This document shows, in pieces, positions 51,758 to 60,035 of a DNA stretch of 64,000 nucleotides. The stretch covers positions 372,001 to 436,000 of the forward strand of contig CAZINX010000001.1 in assembly GCA_964540795.1 (NCBI GenBank). The letters run 5' to 3'. The notes below the pieces were generated by a model, which had not been told where the DNA came from, ran no database searches, and saw only the letters and a program-made list of their open reading frames with translations. Every line of letters starts with the position of its first letter. The stretch's first letter is position 1. A program made the translations under genes and the position numbers. This DNA comes from Dichotomicrobium sp964540795 (GTDB lineage: Bacteria > Pseudomonadota > Alphaproteobacteria > Rhizobiales > Rhodomicrobiaceae).

Positions 51758-52795
51758 ATGCAGAACACCCCTGAAGATTTCAAACGCTTTCTCCAGCAGG
51801 CTTCCGAAGGCACGCCGCTGACGGCGGAACAGGCGGGCGAGGCGTTCGGCCTGATGATGGCCGGCGTGGTCCCTGAGGCGCAGATTGCCGGCTTCCTGAT
51901 GGCGCTGCGCGCGCGCGGCGAGACGGTGGACGAGATCACCGGGGCGGCGACGGCGATGCGCGCGAAGATGATGCGCGTGAGGGCCCCGGACGGCGCGATG
52001 GACATTGTGGGCACCGGCGGCGACGCAAAGGGCACGCATAACATCTCGACCTGCACGGCGTTCGTTGTTGCGGGCGCGGGCGTGCCGGTCGCCAAGCACG
52101 GCAACCGCGCGGTGTCTTCGCGCTCGGGCGCGGCGGATGTGCTGGAGCATCTTGGCGTGTGCATGGAGATCGCGCCCGAGGCGCTGGAGCAGGCGCTGAA
52201 GGAGGCGCGCGTCGGCTTCATGTTCGCGCCCGCGCACCACGCTGCGATGCGCCATGTCGCGCCGGCGCGCAAGGCGCTGGGCGTGCGCACGATCTTCAAT
52301 GTGCTCGGGCCGCTGTGCAATCCGGCAAGCGTGCGCCGGATGCTGGTCGGCGTTTATGCGCCGGAGATGACGCGCCCGCTGGCCGAGGTTCTGGGACGGC
52401 TTGGCGTCGAACACGCCTGGGTGGTGCACGGCCATGACGGGCTGGACGAGTTGAGCACCACGGGCGAGAGCGTCGTCGCCGAACTCAAGGACGGCGCGGT
52501 GCGCGAATTCATCGTCACGCCTGAGGAGGCCGAGCTGGCGCGCGCGCGGCTCGATGATCTGATCGGCGGGGATGCGGCGGATAACGCCGCGGCGATCCAC
52601 GAGACGCTGGCCGGGAGGGACGGGCCGCTGCGCGACATCGTGCTGCTGAACGCCGCCGCCGCGCTGGTCGTCGCGGACAAGGCCGCAACCTTGCGCGAGG
52701 GCGCTGACCTCGCCGCACAAGCGATTGAAAGCGGCGCGGCGTGCGGGGCGCTGGAAAAGCTCGCCGCCATCTGCGGAGCGCCGGAAAATGTCTGA
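51758..52795 (+). CDS. trpD: Anthranilate phosphoribosyltransferase
   Basis: A 345-residue enzyme joining anthranilate to PRPP. Core motifs: DIVGTGGDAKGTHNIST (PRPP loop), KHGNRAVSSRSGAADVLE and FAPAHHAAMRHVAPARKALGVRTIFN. The start ATG 51758 has GAGGA upstream. Its end overlaps trpC by 8 nt, so the two are translationally linked. The alternative upstream frame is open but unsupported. Confidence 0.96.
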   Translation: MQNTPEDFKRFLQQASEGTPLTAEQAGEAFGLMMAGVVPEAQIAGFLMALRARGETVDEITGAATAMRAKMMRVRAPDGAMDIVGTGGDAKGTHNISTCTAFVVAGAGVPVAKHGNRAVSSRSGAADVLEHLGVCMEIAPEALEQALKEARVGFMFAPAHHAAMRHVAPARKALGVRTIFNVLGPLCNPASVRRMLVGVYAPEMTRPLAEVLGRLGVEHAWVVHGHDGLDELSTTGESVVAELKDGAVREFIVTPEEAELARARLDDLIGGDAADNAAAIHETLAGRDGPLRDIVLLNAAAALVVADKAATLREGADLAAQAIESGAACGALEKLAAICGAPENV

Positions 52796-53594
52796 CATGC
52801 TCGCGCGGATCATTGCCACCAAGCGCGAGGAGGTCGCGGCCGCCAAAGCCGGCAGACCGCTGGCGGAAATGGAACGCGCCGCCGCAGACGCCCCGCCCGT
52901 GCGCCGCTTTGCCGAGGCGCTTGAGCGCGCGCCGGGCTTCGGACTGATCGCCGAGATCAAGCAGGCCAGCCCGTCCAAGGGCCTGATCCGCGCGGACTTC
53001 GACCCGCCCACGCTTGCCCGCGCCTATGAGGCCGGCGGCGCGGCTTGCCTGTCGGTGCTGACCGATGGCCCGTGGTTTCAAGGCGCGCCGGAGCATCTGA
53101 TCGCTGCGCGCGAGGCCTGCGCCCTCCCCGTGCTTCGCAAGGATTTCATGATCGACACGTACCAGGTCGCCGAGGCGCGGAGCTGGGGCGCGGACTGCAT
53201 CCTGCTGATCCTCGCGGCGATCGACGACACGCTTGCCCGCGAACTGGCCGACGCCGCGGATGCGCACGGCATGGACGTGCTCATCGAAGTGCATGACGAG
53301 GCCGAACTTGAGCGGGCCAGCGCCCTGCCCGGCCGGCTGATCGGCATCAACAACCGCGACTTGACGACCTTCGAGACAAGCCTGACGGTAAGTGAGCGGC
53401 TGGCAACGAGCCTGCCCGTTGACCGCATTGGCATCAGCGAAAGCGGCATCGCTACCCATGACGACCTCGCGCGGCTTTCGCAATCCGGCATCCGCGCGTT
53501 CCTCGTGGGCGAAACGCTGATGCGCGCGGGCGACGTGACGGCAGCGACACGCACGCTCCTGACCGGCGCGCCGGCGCAGGCCGCAGCAAGCTGA
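52788..53594 (+). CDS. trpC: Indole-3-glycerol-phosphate synthase
   Basis: A 268-residue TIM-barrel enzyme that closes the indole ring. Signatures are LIAEIKQASPSKGLIR (catalytic lysine), LRKDFMIDTYQVAEAR and GINNRDLTTF. It is a stand-alone TrpC without fused TrpF. The ATG 52788 overlaps the end of trpD; a second methionine follows three codons later. trpF, trpB and trpA are not in the window, so the pathway is split in the genome. moaC begins 9 nt later. Confidence 0.96.
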   Translation: MSDMLARIIATKREEVAAAKAGRPLAEMERAAADAPPVRRFAEALERAPGFGLIAEIKQASPSKGLIRADFDPPTLARAYEAGGAACLSVLTDGPWFQGAPEHLIAAREACALPVLRKDFMIDTYQVAEARSWGADCILLILAAIDDTLARELADAADAHGMDVLIEVHDEAELERASALPGRLIGINNRDLTTFETSLTVSERLATSLPVDRIGISESGIATHDDLARLSQSGIRAFLVGETLMRAGDVTAATRTLLTGAPAQAAAS

Positions 53595-53603
53595 CGGACC
53601 ACC

Positions 53604-54101
53604 ATGAGCGAGCCGAAACTCAGCCATCTGAACGCCCGCGGCGAGGCCAGCATGGTCGATGTCGCCGAGAAGGGCGTAACCACCCGCACCGCGCGCGCGG
53701 AAGGCTTCATTTCAATGCAGCCCGAAACGCTCGACCTGATGGAGCGCGGCGAGGCGAAGAAGGGCGACGTGCTCGCGACCGCCCGCATAGCCGGCATAAT
53801 GGCCGCCAAGCGCACGCCTGAACTGATCCCGCTGTGCCACGCGCTGGCGCTGTCCAAGGTGAGTGTCGACTTCACGCCGACGCGCACGCCGCCGGGGTTG
53901 CATGTCGCCTCCTTCGTCAAGGTCGACGGCAAGACCGGAGTGGAGATGGAGGCGCTGACGGCTGTGTCGGTCGCCTGCCTGACTGTCTATGACATGCTCA
54001 AGGCGGTGGACAAGGGCATGAGCTTTTCCGGCATCCGCCTGATCGAGAAGACCGGCGGGCGCTCCGGCACCTATCGCGCCGAGGAAGGTGACGCGCCGTG
54101 A
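53604..54101 (+). CDS. moaC: Cyclic pyranopterin monophosphate synthase MoaC
   Basis: A 165-residue enzyme of molybdenum cofactor synthesis, producing cyclic pyranopterin monophosphate from the MoaA product. The conserved PLCHALALSKV (catalytic His), the segment GVEMEALTAVSVACLTVYDMLKA and the catalytic Lys in KAVDKGM are all seen. It overlaps moeA by 4 nt (GTGA). Its place after trpC is the standard Hyphomicrobiales arrangement. Confidence 0.97.
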   Translation: MSEPKLSHLNARGEASMVDVAEKGVTTRTARAEGFISMQPETLDLMERGEAKKGDVLATARIAGIMAAKRTPELIPLCHALALSKVSVDFTPTRTPPGLHVASFVKVDGKTGVEMEALTAVSVACLTVYDMLKAVDKGMSFSGIRLIEKTGGRSGTYRAEEGDAP

Positions 54102-55306
54102 GCCTGCTCCCCTTCGAGGATGCGCTGGGCCGGATTCTGGACGGCGTCGAGCCGCTGGGCGCCGAAACCGTGGACGTCGGGGATGCGGCGCGCCGAGTCC
54201 TCGCTGAGAACATCCACGCGCGCCTGACCCAGCCGCCGTTCGATGCCTCCTCTATGGACGGGTTCGCCCTGCGCGCCGCTGACATTGCCGAATTGCCCGC
54301 CAGCTTACGCCTGATCGGCGAGGCCGCAGCCGGCCACGGCTTTGACGGCACGGTCGGCCCCGGCGAGGCGGTACGCATTTTCACCGGCGGCCCGGTGCCC
54401 GAAGGCGCGGACACGATCGTGATGCAGGAAAACGCCACGCTTGACGGCGAGACGGTCACAATCAACGAAGGCGCTGAAAAAGGCGCGTCCGTGCGCCCAC
54501 GCGGGCAGGATTTCTCGGAAGGCGAGCGGCTGCTGCCCGCCGGCAAGCGGCTCAACGCGCGCGATTTGCTGCTCACCGCATCGGCCAACCACGCAAGCCT
54601 CCCTGTCCGGCGCAAACCGCGCGTGGCGCTGCTGGCGACCGGCGACGAACTCGTGCCGCCCGGCGAAACGCCGCGTCCCGACCAGATCATCTCCTCCGTA
54701 CCGACCGGCCTGGCCGCCATGCTGGAAGCCGCCGGCGCAGAACCTGAGCGCCTCGGCATCGCCGCCGACACGCGCGAGAGCCTGGATGCGCATCTGGCAG
54801 AGGCCGCAGATGCCGACCTGCTGCTGACCATTGGCGGCGCGTCGGTCGGCGAGCATGACCTTGTCCGCGAGGCGCTGATGGATGCTGGCTTCGAGATCGG
54901 CTTCTGGCGCATCGCCATGCGCCCCGGCAAGCCGCTCATGTTCGGCACGCGCGGCGACACCCGCGTCATCGGCCTGCCCGGCAACCCGGTCTCGGCGATG
55001 ATCTGCGCGCGCGTCTTCGCCTTTCCGCTTATCGACGCGCTGCTGGGCGCGGACACCGGGCCGGAACACCTGCGCCTCGCCACGCTCGACCGCGCGCTGG
55101 AGCCCAACGGCCCGCGCAAGCACTTCATGCGCGCGCGCCTGCGCACCGACCCGGATACCGGCATGGCGAAGGTCGCCGCCCTGCCCTCCCAGGACAGCGC
55201 GCTGATGGCCGCGCTGGCCAGCGCCGACTGCCTCATCGTGCGCGCGCCGCACGCGCCCGCCGCCCGGCCCGGCGACAAGGTCGAAATTCTCCCGCTCGAC
55301 TTCTGA
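54098..55306 (+). CDS. moeA: Molybdopterin molybdenumtransferase MoeA
   Basis: A 402-residue enzyme that inserts molybdate into adenylylated molybdopterin. Domains in order: N-terminal linker with SSMDGFALRAAD, domain II, the MoCF-like domain with TGDELVPPG and GGASVGEHDLV, and MRPGKPLMFG followed by domain IV. GTG start overlaps moaC, so coupled translation is probable. Length is typical (E. coli 411). Confidence 0.96.
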   Translation: MSLLPFEDALGRILDGVEPLGAETVDVGDAARRVLAENIHARLTQPPFDASSMDGFALRAADIAELPASLRLIGEAAAGHGFDGTVGPGEAVRIFTGGPVPEGADTIVMQENATLDGETVTINEGAEKGASVRPRGQDFSEGERLLPAGKRLNARDLLLTASANHASLPVRRKPRVALLATGDELVPPGETPRPDQIISSVPTGLAAMLEAAGAEPERLGIAADTRESLDAHLAEAADADLLLTIGGASVGEHDLVREALMDAGFEIGFWRIAMRPGKPLMFGTRGDTRVIGLPGNPVSAMICARVFAFPLIDALLGADTGPEHLRLATLDRALEPNGPRKHFMRARLRTDPDTGMAKVAALPSQDSALMAALASADCLIVRAPHAPAARPGDKVEILPLDF

Positions 55307-55323
55307 ACAGGCAATCTCCGCAC

Positions 55324-55368
55324 TTGCAGAACACAACATGAACAGCTATACGTGTTCCTGATTTGTAC
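55324..55368 (+). promoter_or_regulatory. lexA promoter with SOS boxes
   Basis: A sigma70-type promoter is seen as TTGCAG (55324-55329), 17-nt spacer, TATACG (55347-55352). An exact alphaproteobacterial SOS box, GAAC-N7-GAAC (55329-55343), fills the spacer. A second site on the other strand sense, GTTC-N7-GTAC (55354-55368), is one base from the consensus and covers the likely start of transcription. LexA bound here would block its own promoter. Strong positional evidence. Confidence 0.8.
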
Positions 55369-55389
55369 ATTTCTTGCGGGATCGGCCTG

Positions 55390-56106
55390 ATGTTGACCGA
55401 AAAACAAAAGCAGCTCCTCTTCTTCATCCACGAACGCGTTCAGGAAAGCGGCGTGCCGCCGTCCTTTGACGAGATGAAGGAGGCACTGGCGCTGCGCTCG
55501 AAATCCGGCATTCACCGGCTGATCTCCGCGCTGGAGGAGCGCGGCTTTATCCGCCGGCTGCCGCACCGGGCGCGGGCCCTGGAAATCCTGCGGCTGCCGA
55601 ACGAACCGGCCGCCGAGATCACGCCTGGCGAGGCGCAGGCCGCGCGCAGGGCGCGCTCGCGCGGTCTCGGGGTGATCGAAGGTGGGCAGGTGCGTAAGCG
55701 CGCGCGAGCCGAAAGCGTCGATGCGCCGGTGTCGGTGCCCGTTATGGGGCGGATCGCGGCGGGCGTGCCCGTCTCGGCGATCCAGAACCAGAGTCACAGC
55801 ATTCAGGTTGCCCCGGAGATGCTCGCGAGAGGCGATCACTTCGCGCTGGAGGTCCGCGGCGATTCGATGATCGACGCGGGCATTCTCGACGGCGACATCG
55901 TGCTGATCCAGCAGACCCAGAGCGCGGAGAACGGGGATATCGTCGTGGCGCTCATCGACCGCGAGGAAGCGACGCTGAAGCGCCTGCGCAAGAAGGGTAA
56001 CTCTGTCGCACTGGAGGCTGCCAACCCGGCCTACGAGACGCGCATTTTCGGGCCGGATCGTGTGGAAATCCAGGGGAAGCTGGTGGCGCTGATCCGCCAG
56101 TATTGA
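55390..56106 (+). CDS. lexA: SOS repressor LexA
   Basis: A 238-residue self-cleaving repressor. N-terminal winged helix (MLTEKQKQLLFFIHERV to ~residue 65) with the recognition region SKSGIHRLISALEERGFIRR. The linker is longer than in E. coli. The cleavage site is Ala124-Gly125 (GRIAAGVPV), with catalytic Ser159 (GDSMIDAG) and Lys197 (EATLKRL). The ATG 55390 matches family starts; the nine upstream residues are unsupported. Its promoter has SOS boxes. It ends 7 nt from convergent comEC. Confidence 0.97.
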   Translation: MLTEKQKQLLFFIHERVQESGVPPSFDEMKEALALRSKSGIHRLISALEERGFIRRLPHRARALEILRLPNEPAAEITPGEAQAARRARSRGLGVIEGGQVRKRARAESVDAPVSVPVMGRIAAGVPVSAIQNQSHSIQVAPEMLARGDHFALEVRGDSMIDAGILDGDIVLIQQTQSAENGDIVVALIDREEATLKRLRKKGNSVALEAANPAYETRIFGPDRVEIQGKLVALIRQY

Positions 56107-56113
56107 CGCCGTG

Positions 56114-58288
56114 CTAGTCCGCCCCGGTCCAGGGGCGTTCGCCGCGCCATTCGGCCGAAGTGACGACGCGGAGCCGGCGGTCCTCCCCCTCCCCTTCGAT
56201 ATAGATCGCATGCGCCCCGCGCGCCTGCAGTTGGGCGTGTGTCACAACCACTTCCGGCGCTGGACACGGGTCGCGCAGTTCCAGATGCGTGACGACGATG
56301 TGGGCGAGCTTGCAGTCCTGCGCCAGCGCCGCCGCGTGCTTCGCCACCGACAGCCGCGCGCCGCGCACATCCGCCACGCAGCCGCGCTCATCGCAGAAAA
56401 ACGCCCGCGGATCGCGCGCGGCCTTCGGTTCGCGCGGGTCGCCGTCAGCCGCCAGCCATTTCTCCAGCGTATAGTTGCCGGCCCGGCCAGGTATCGCCGC
56501 GAGCCGCCCATCCGCCGTGCGCAACGCGATGACCTTGCCGTCCCGGTCGATGAGCACGTCGGGTTTGGTCCCCAGGCTCGTCAGCGCCAGCCCCGCGCCC
56601 AGCACGGCAAGCCCGGCATAACGCCAGCGCCCGCGCCAGATCGCGAGCCACAGCGCGCCCAGCGTGATCAGGATGAGCGCGGCGACCGGAAAAGCCTCGA
56701 TCGGCCGCACCGCGCCGGGCAGCGCCGACACCGCCTGCGCCACGGCCAGCACCACCTCGATCCCCGCGCCCATCGCGCGCAGCGGCAGCTCCGCCAGCCC
56801 GAACGGCACGGCAAGCAGCGACACGAGCGCGGCCGGCATCACCCACAGGCCGACGACGGGCATCGCCGCGACATTCCCGATCAGGCTGTAGCTGGTGTAT
56901 GTGTGGAAATGAAACGCGGCGATCGGCGCGACCGCCAGCCCGGCGATCATCGTGGTCATCGCAATCCCGCCGGCATAGCGCAAGAGGCTCGCGCCCGCCC
57001 GCGCGGCGACGCCGGCCGCTCCGCTCAGCCCCGCGCCCAGCCCGCCGAGCGGGTTGACGCCGCGCAGCCGCTCATAGGTCGCGATCAGCGCGGTCGCCGC
57101 AGCGAAGGACATCTGCAAGCTGACGTTCAACAGGCTCTCGGGCCGCAGGGCGAGGATGAGCAGCGCGGCGATCAGCACATTGCGCAAAGTGAGTGCCGGC
57201 CGGTCCAGCATCACCGCGACAAGGAACACCGCCGTCATCAGGAAAGCGCGCTGCGTGGCCACCGACGCGCCGGAGATGAGAAGATAGCCCAGCCCGCCGA
57301 TCAGCGCGGCCAGCGCCGCCCATTTCTTGACGGGGAAGCGCAGCGCCAGGCCCGGCACGGCGGCGAGCATAAGCCGCACCGCGAAGTAGAGCGAGCCGGC
57401 CATGATCGCCATATGCAGCCCGGAGATGGCGAGGACATGCGCCAGCCCTGAACCGCGCATCGCCTCTTTCTCGGTTTCGGCGATGCCGCCGCGATCGCCG
57501 CTGATGAGCGCGGTTGCGATGCCTGCCGACGGCCCGGACAGCACCGCGCCGATCTGCGCGCCGATTGCCGCGCGCACCCGGTCGACCGCGGCCCAGAACC
57601 GCAGCGCGAGCGGCGGGTCCGGCCCCTCCGTCGCAGTGATGTCGGAGGTGGCGTAGCCGACCGCGCCGAGGCCCTGGAAATACACGATGCGGGCGAAATC
57701 GAACCCGCCGGGATGCGTCGGCCCGGGAGGCGGCAGCAGGCCGGCGTTGACCCGGATCATCGCACCAATGGGCGGCGGGGTCTCGGCATGTGTGGTGATG
57801 CGCACAAGGCGCGGAGTGGCCTCCGGGGCCAGCCCCTCGATCGCATGGACCAGTATGCTCAGCCGGTTCTTCTGGCCCGCGCGGTCCTCCCACTGCGCCG
57901 CCCAGCCGGTGATCGCGGCGAAATCCATCTTCTCGCTCAGCGTCGGCGCTGCCACGATGTCGGTGCGGACCTTCGCGGCGAAGAAGCCGAGCGCGATGCA
58001 GCACGCCGCGCCGCTGATGAGCAGGCCAAGGGCGGCATTGCGCGCCAGCACGCGCCACGCCAGAGCCATCACGACAAAAGCCGCCGCCAGCACAACCGGC
58101 GGCTCGCTCGGCAGCGTGAAATAAATACCGATGCCAATGGCGAACAGCACTGGCGCCCACAGCGCGAAACGTCCGCTCTCGATCTCGATGAGCCGGTCGA
58201 TCACGCCGGGGCGCGGCACTGCGAATGCCACGGATGGTTCGCGCCACCCGCCGGGCATCTGCGCGGCGTGGCCTGCGCGCTGGATCAT
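56114..58288 (-). CDS. comEC: ComEC/Rec2-type DNA uptake channel
   Basis: A 724-residue polytopic membrane protein, the family that passes single-stranded DNA through the inner membrane in natural transformation. N-terminal soluble/OB-like region (DUF4131, residues ~60-210), then the Competence domain with the signature HVLAISGLHMAIMAGSLYF and many helices to ~residue 530. The C-terminal ~180 residues look like the remains of a metallo-beta-lactamase domain (THLELRDP, THAQLQARG) but the HxHxDH motif is absent. No other com genes are near. Functional competence is not shown. Confidence 0.9.
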   Translation of the reverse strand: MIQRAGHAAQMPGGWREPSVAFAVPRPGVIDRLIEIESGRFALWAPVLFAIGIGIYFTLPSEPPVVLAAAFVVMALAWRVLARNAALGLLISGAACCIALGFFAAKVRTDIVAAPTLSEKMDFAAITGWAAQWEDRAGQKNRLSILVHAIEGLAPEATPRLVRITTHAETPPPIGAMIRVNAGLLPPPGPTHPGGFDFARIVYFQGLGAVGYATSDITATEGPDPPLALRFWAAVDRVRAAIGAQIGAVLSGPSAGIATALISGDRGGIAETEKEAMRGSGLAHVLAISGLHMAIMAGSLYFAVRLMLAAVPGLALRFPVKKWAALAALIGGLGYLLISGASVATQRAFLMTAVFLVAVMLDRPALTLRNVLIAALLILALRPESLLNVSLQMSFAAATALIATYERLRGVNPLGGLGAGLSGAAGVAARAGASLLRYAGGIAMTTMIAGLAVAPIAAFHFHTYTSYSLIGNVAAMPVVGLWVMPAALVSLLAVPFGLAELPLRAMGAGIEVVLAVAQAVSALPGAVRPIEAFPVAALILITLGALWLAIWRGRWRYAGLAVLGAGLALTSLGTKPDVLIDRDGKVIALRTADGRLAAIPGRAGNYTLEKWLAADGDPREPKAARDPRAFFCDERGCVADVRGARLSVAKHAAALAQDCKLAHIVVTHLELRDPCPAPEVVVTHAQLQARGAHAIYIEGEGEDRRLRVVTSAEWRGERPWTGAD

Positions 58289-58403
58289 GTTCCCCCCCAG
58301 GTGCCCGCCCGCCGCCGGTCAAAACCACCGGTCAGCTTAACCTTTGCGCGGGGCTGTGCTAGGTGACGGGCAAACTCGCGGCATTTAATCAAGGTGAAAG
58401 CTG

Positions 58404-59828
58404 ATGAACAACTCTGTCGTGACGCGCTTCGCGCCATCCCCGACGGGCTTTCTGCATATTGGCGGCGCACGCACCGCGCTGTTCAACTGGCTTTACGCCA
58501 AGGCCAAGGGCGGCGCGATGCTGCTGCGCATCGAAGACACCGACCGCGCCCGCTCCACGCAGGAAGCGATCCACGCCATCATCGACGGGCTGAGCTGGCT
58601 GGAACTGGGGTGGGAAGGCGAGCCGATCTCCCAGTCCGCCCGCGCCGAACGCCATGTCGAGGTCGCCGAAAAGCTGCTGGCCGAGGGCAAAGCCTATCGC
58701 TGCTATGCCTCGGCGGAAGAACTGGCGGAGATGCGCGAGAAGGCCCGCGCCGAAGGCCGCCCGCCGCGCTATGACGGGCGCTGGCGCGACCGCGATCCGT
58801 CCGAGGCCCCGGAAGGCGTGCCGCCGGTGATCCGCTTCAAGGCCCCGCAGGAGGGCGAGACGATCATCGAGGACCGCGTGCAGGGCCCGGTGCGCTTCGC
58901 CAACAAGGAACTGGATGATCTGGTGCTGCTGCGCGCCGACCGTTCCCCGACCTACATGCTCTCAGTGGTCGTGGACGACTATGACACAGGCATCACGCAT
59001 GTGATCCGCGGCGACGATCACCTCACCAATGCCGCGCGCCAGACCCAGATTTTCCGCGCGCTCGGCTGGGAGCCGCCGGTTTTCGCGCATGTTCCCCTGA
59101 TCCACGGGCCGGACGGCGCGAAGCTGTCGAAGCGCCACGGCGCGCTGGGTGTGGAAGCATATCGCGCAATGGGCTATCTGCCGGCGGCGCTGCGCAATTA
59201 TCTGGTCCGGCTAGGCTGGGCGCATGGCGATCAGGAAATCTTCTCGACCGAGGAACTGATCGCGCTGTTCGACCTCGATGCCATCGGCCGCTCGCCCGCG
59301 CGCTTCGACTTCACCAAGCTGGAGAGCGTGAACGCGCATTACATCCGCAACACGCCGGATGACGAACTGGTGCGGCGCATCCGCGAGACGCTGCCCAAAC
59401 TGGAGGGCGTGTCCGACCTGGCGGGCCAGATCGACGAGGCGGGCTGGGCGCTGCTGGGGCAGGCGATGCCGGGGCTGAAACCGCGCGCCAAAACGCTGGT
59501 GGAGCTTATGGATACCGCGCGCTATCTGTTCGTCAAACGCCCGCTGGAGATGGACGCCAAGGCCGAAAAGCAGTTGACGCCGGAGGCCCGCCAGCACCTC
59601 GGCGCGCTGAAGGATCGTTTTGCCGCGCTGGAGGCATGGTCGGCGGAGCCGCTGGAAGAGGCCGTGCGCGCCTACGCCGAAGAGGCCGATGTAAAGCTCG
59701 GCAAGATCGCCCAGCCGATGCGCGCCGCGCTGACCGGGCGGACGGTCTCGCCCGGGATCTTCGATGTGCTGGAGGTGCTCGGCCGGGAGGAGTCGCTAGC
59801 GCGGCTGGCCGATCAGGCTGCCGGCTGA
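58404..59828 (+). CDS. gltX: Glutamyl-tRNA synthetase
   Basis: A 474-residue class I synthetase. The HIGH-type motif is PSPTGFLHIGGART (residues 11-24), the KMSKS-type motif is GAKLSKRHGA (near residue 239), and the C-terminal anticodon domain is complete. AAGGTGAAAG is the ribosome-binding site. Many alphaproteobacteria carry two GltX proteins, one of which may charge tRNA-Gln for later amidation; which type this is cannot be decided alone. Divergent from comEC (115 nt). gltA follows after 207 nt. Confidence 0.95.
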   Translation: MNNSVVTRFAPSPTGFLHIGGARTALFNWLYAKAKGGAMLLRIEDTDRARSTQEAIHAIIDGLSWLELGWEGEPISQSARAERHVEVAEKLLAEGKAYRCYASAEELAEMREKARAEGRPPRYDGRWRDRDPSEAPEGVPPVIRFKAPQEGETIIEDRVQGPVRFANKELDDLVLLRADRSPTYMLSVVVDDYDTGITHVIRGDDHLTNAARQTQIFRALGWEPPVFAHVPLIHGPDGAKLSKRHGALGVEAYRAMGYLPAALRNYLVRLGWAHGDQEIFSTEELIALFDLDAIGRSPARFDFTKLESVNAHYIRNTPDDELVRRIRETLPKLEGVSDLAGQIDEAGWALLGQAMPGLKPRAKTLVELMDTARYLFVKRPLEMDAKAEKQLTPEARQHLGALKDRFAALEAWSAEPLEEAVRAYAEEADVKLGKIAQPMRAALTGRTVSPGIFDVLEVLGREESLARLADQAAG

Positions 59829-59886
59829 GCGCCTCGGTTCCCTTCTGCGGGCAAGCATTCGTGAATACGCCGGGGCGGCGGTGATA

Positions 59887-60008
59887 TTGCCGCACTGCAA
59901 AAAACGCGCTAGCAAATGGTTCCATAAAGGGCGGCCGCGTGCCACGCTATCGGGCGATGCACCCGCGCCGCGGCAAGGCCGCTTGCCGGTTCCCGGCCCC
60001 GCGGGAAC
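59887..60008 (+). promoter_or_regulatory. gltA promoter candidate and tandem leader hairpins
   Basis: A candidate promoter is TTGCCG (59887-59892), 17-nt spacer, TAGCAA (59910-59915). The resulting leader of ~115 nt holds two perfect hairpins directly side by side. The first, 59971-59988, is CGGCAAG, loop GCCG, CTTGCCG. The second, 59989-60008, is GTTCCCG, 6-nt loop, CGGGAAC. No T-run follows, so they are not terminators of the usual kind. The Shine-Dalgarno (AGGAG) starts ~15 nt later. Confidence 0.42.
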
Positions 60009-60035
60009 GAGGTTTCACATCTCAGGAGCGTGATA

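Noticed and set aside
53998..56211. 737-codon minus-strand open frame opposite moeA and lexA
   Set aside because: It crosses moeA, the lexA promoter and lexA, all strongly supported on the plus strand; Ser/Arg/Pro-rich shadow.
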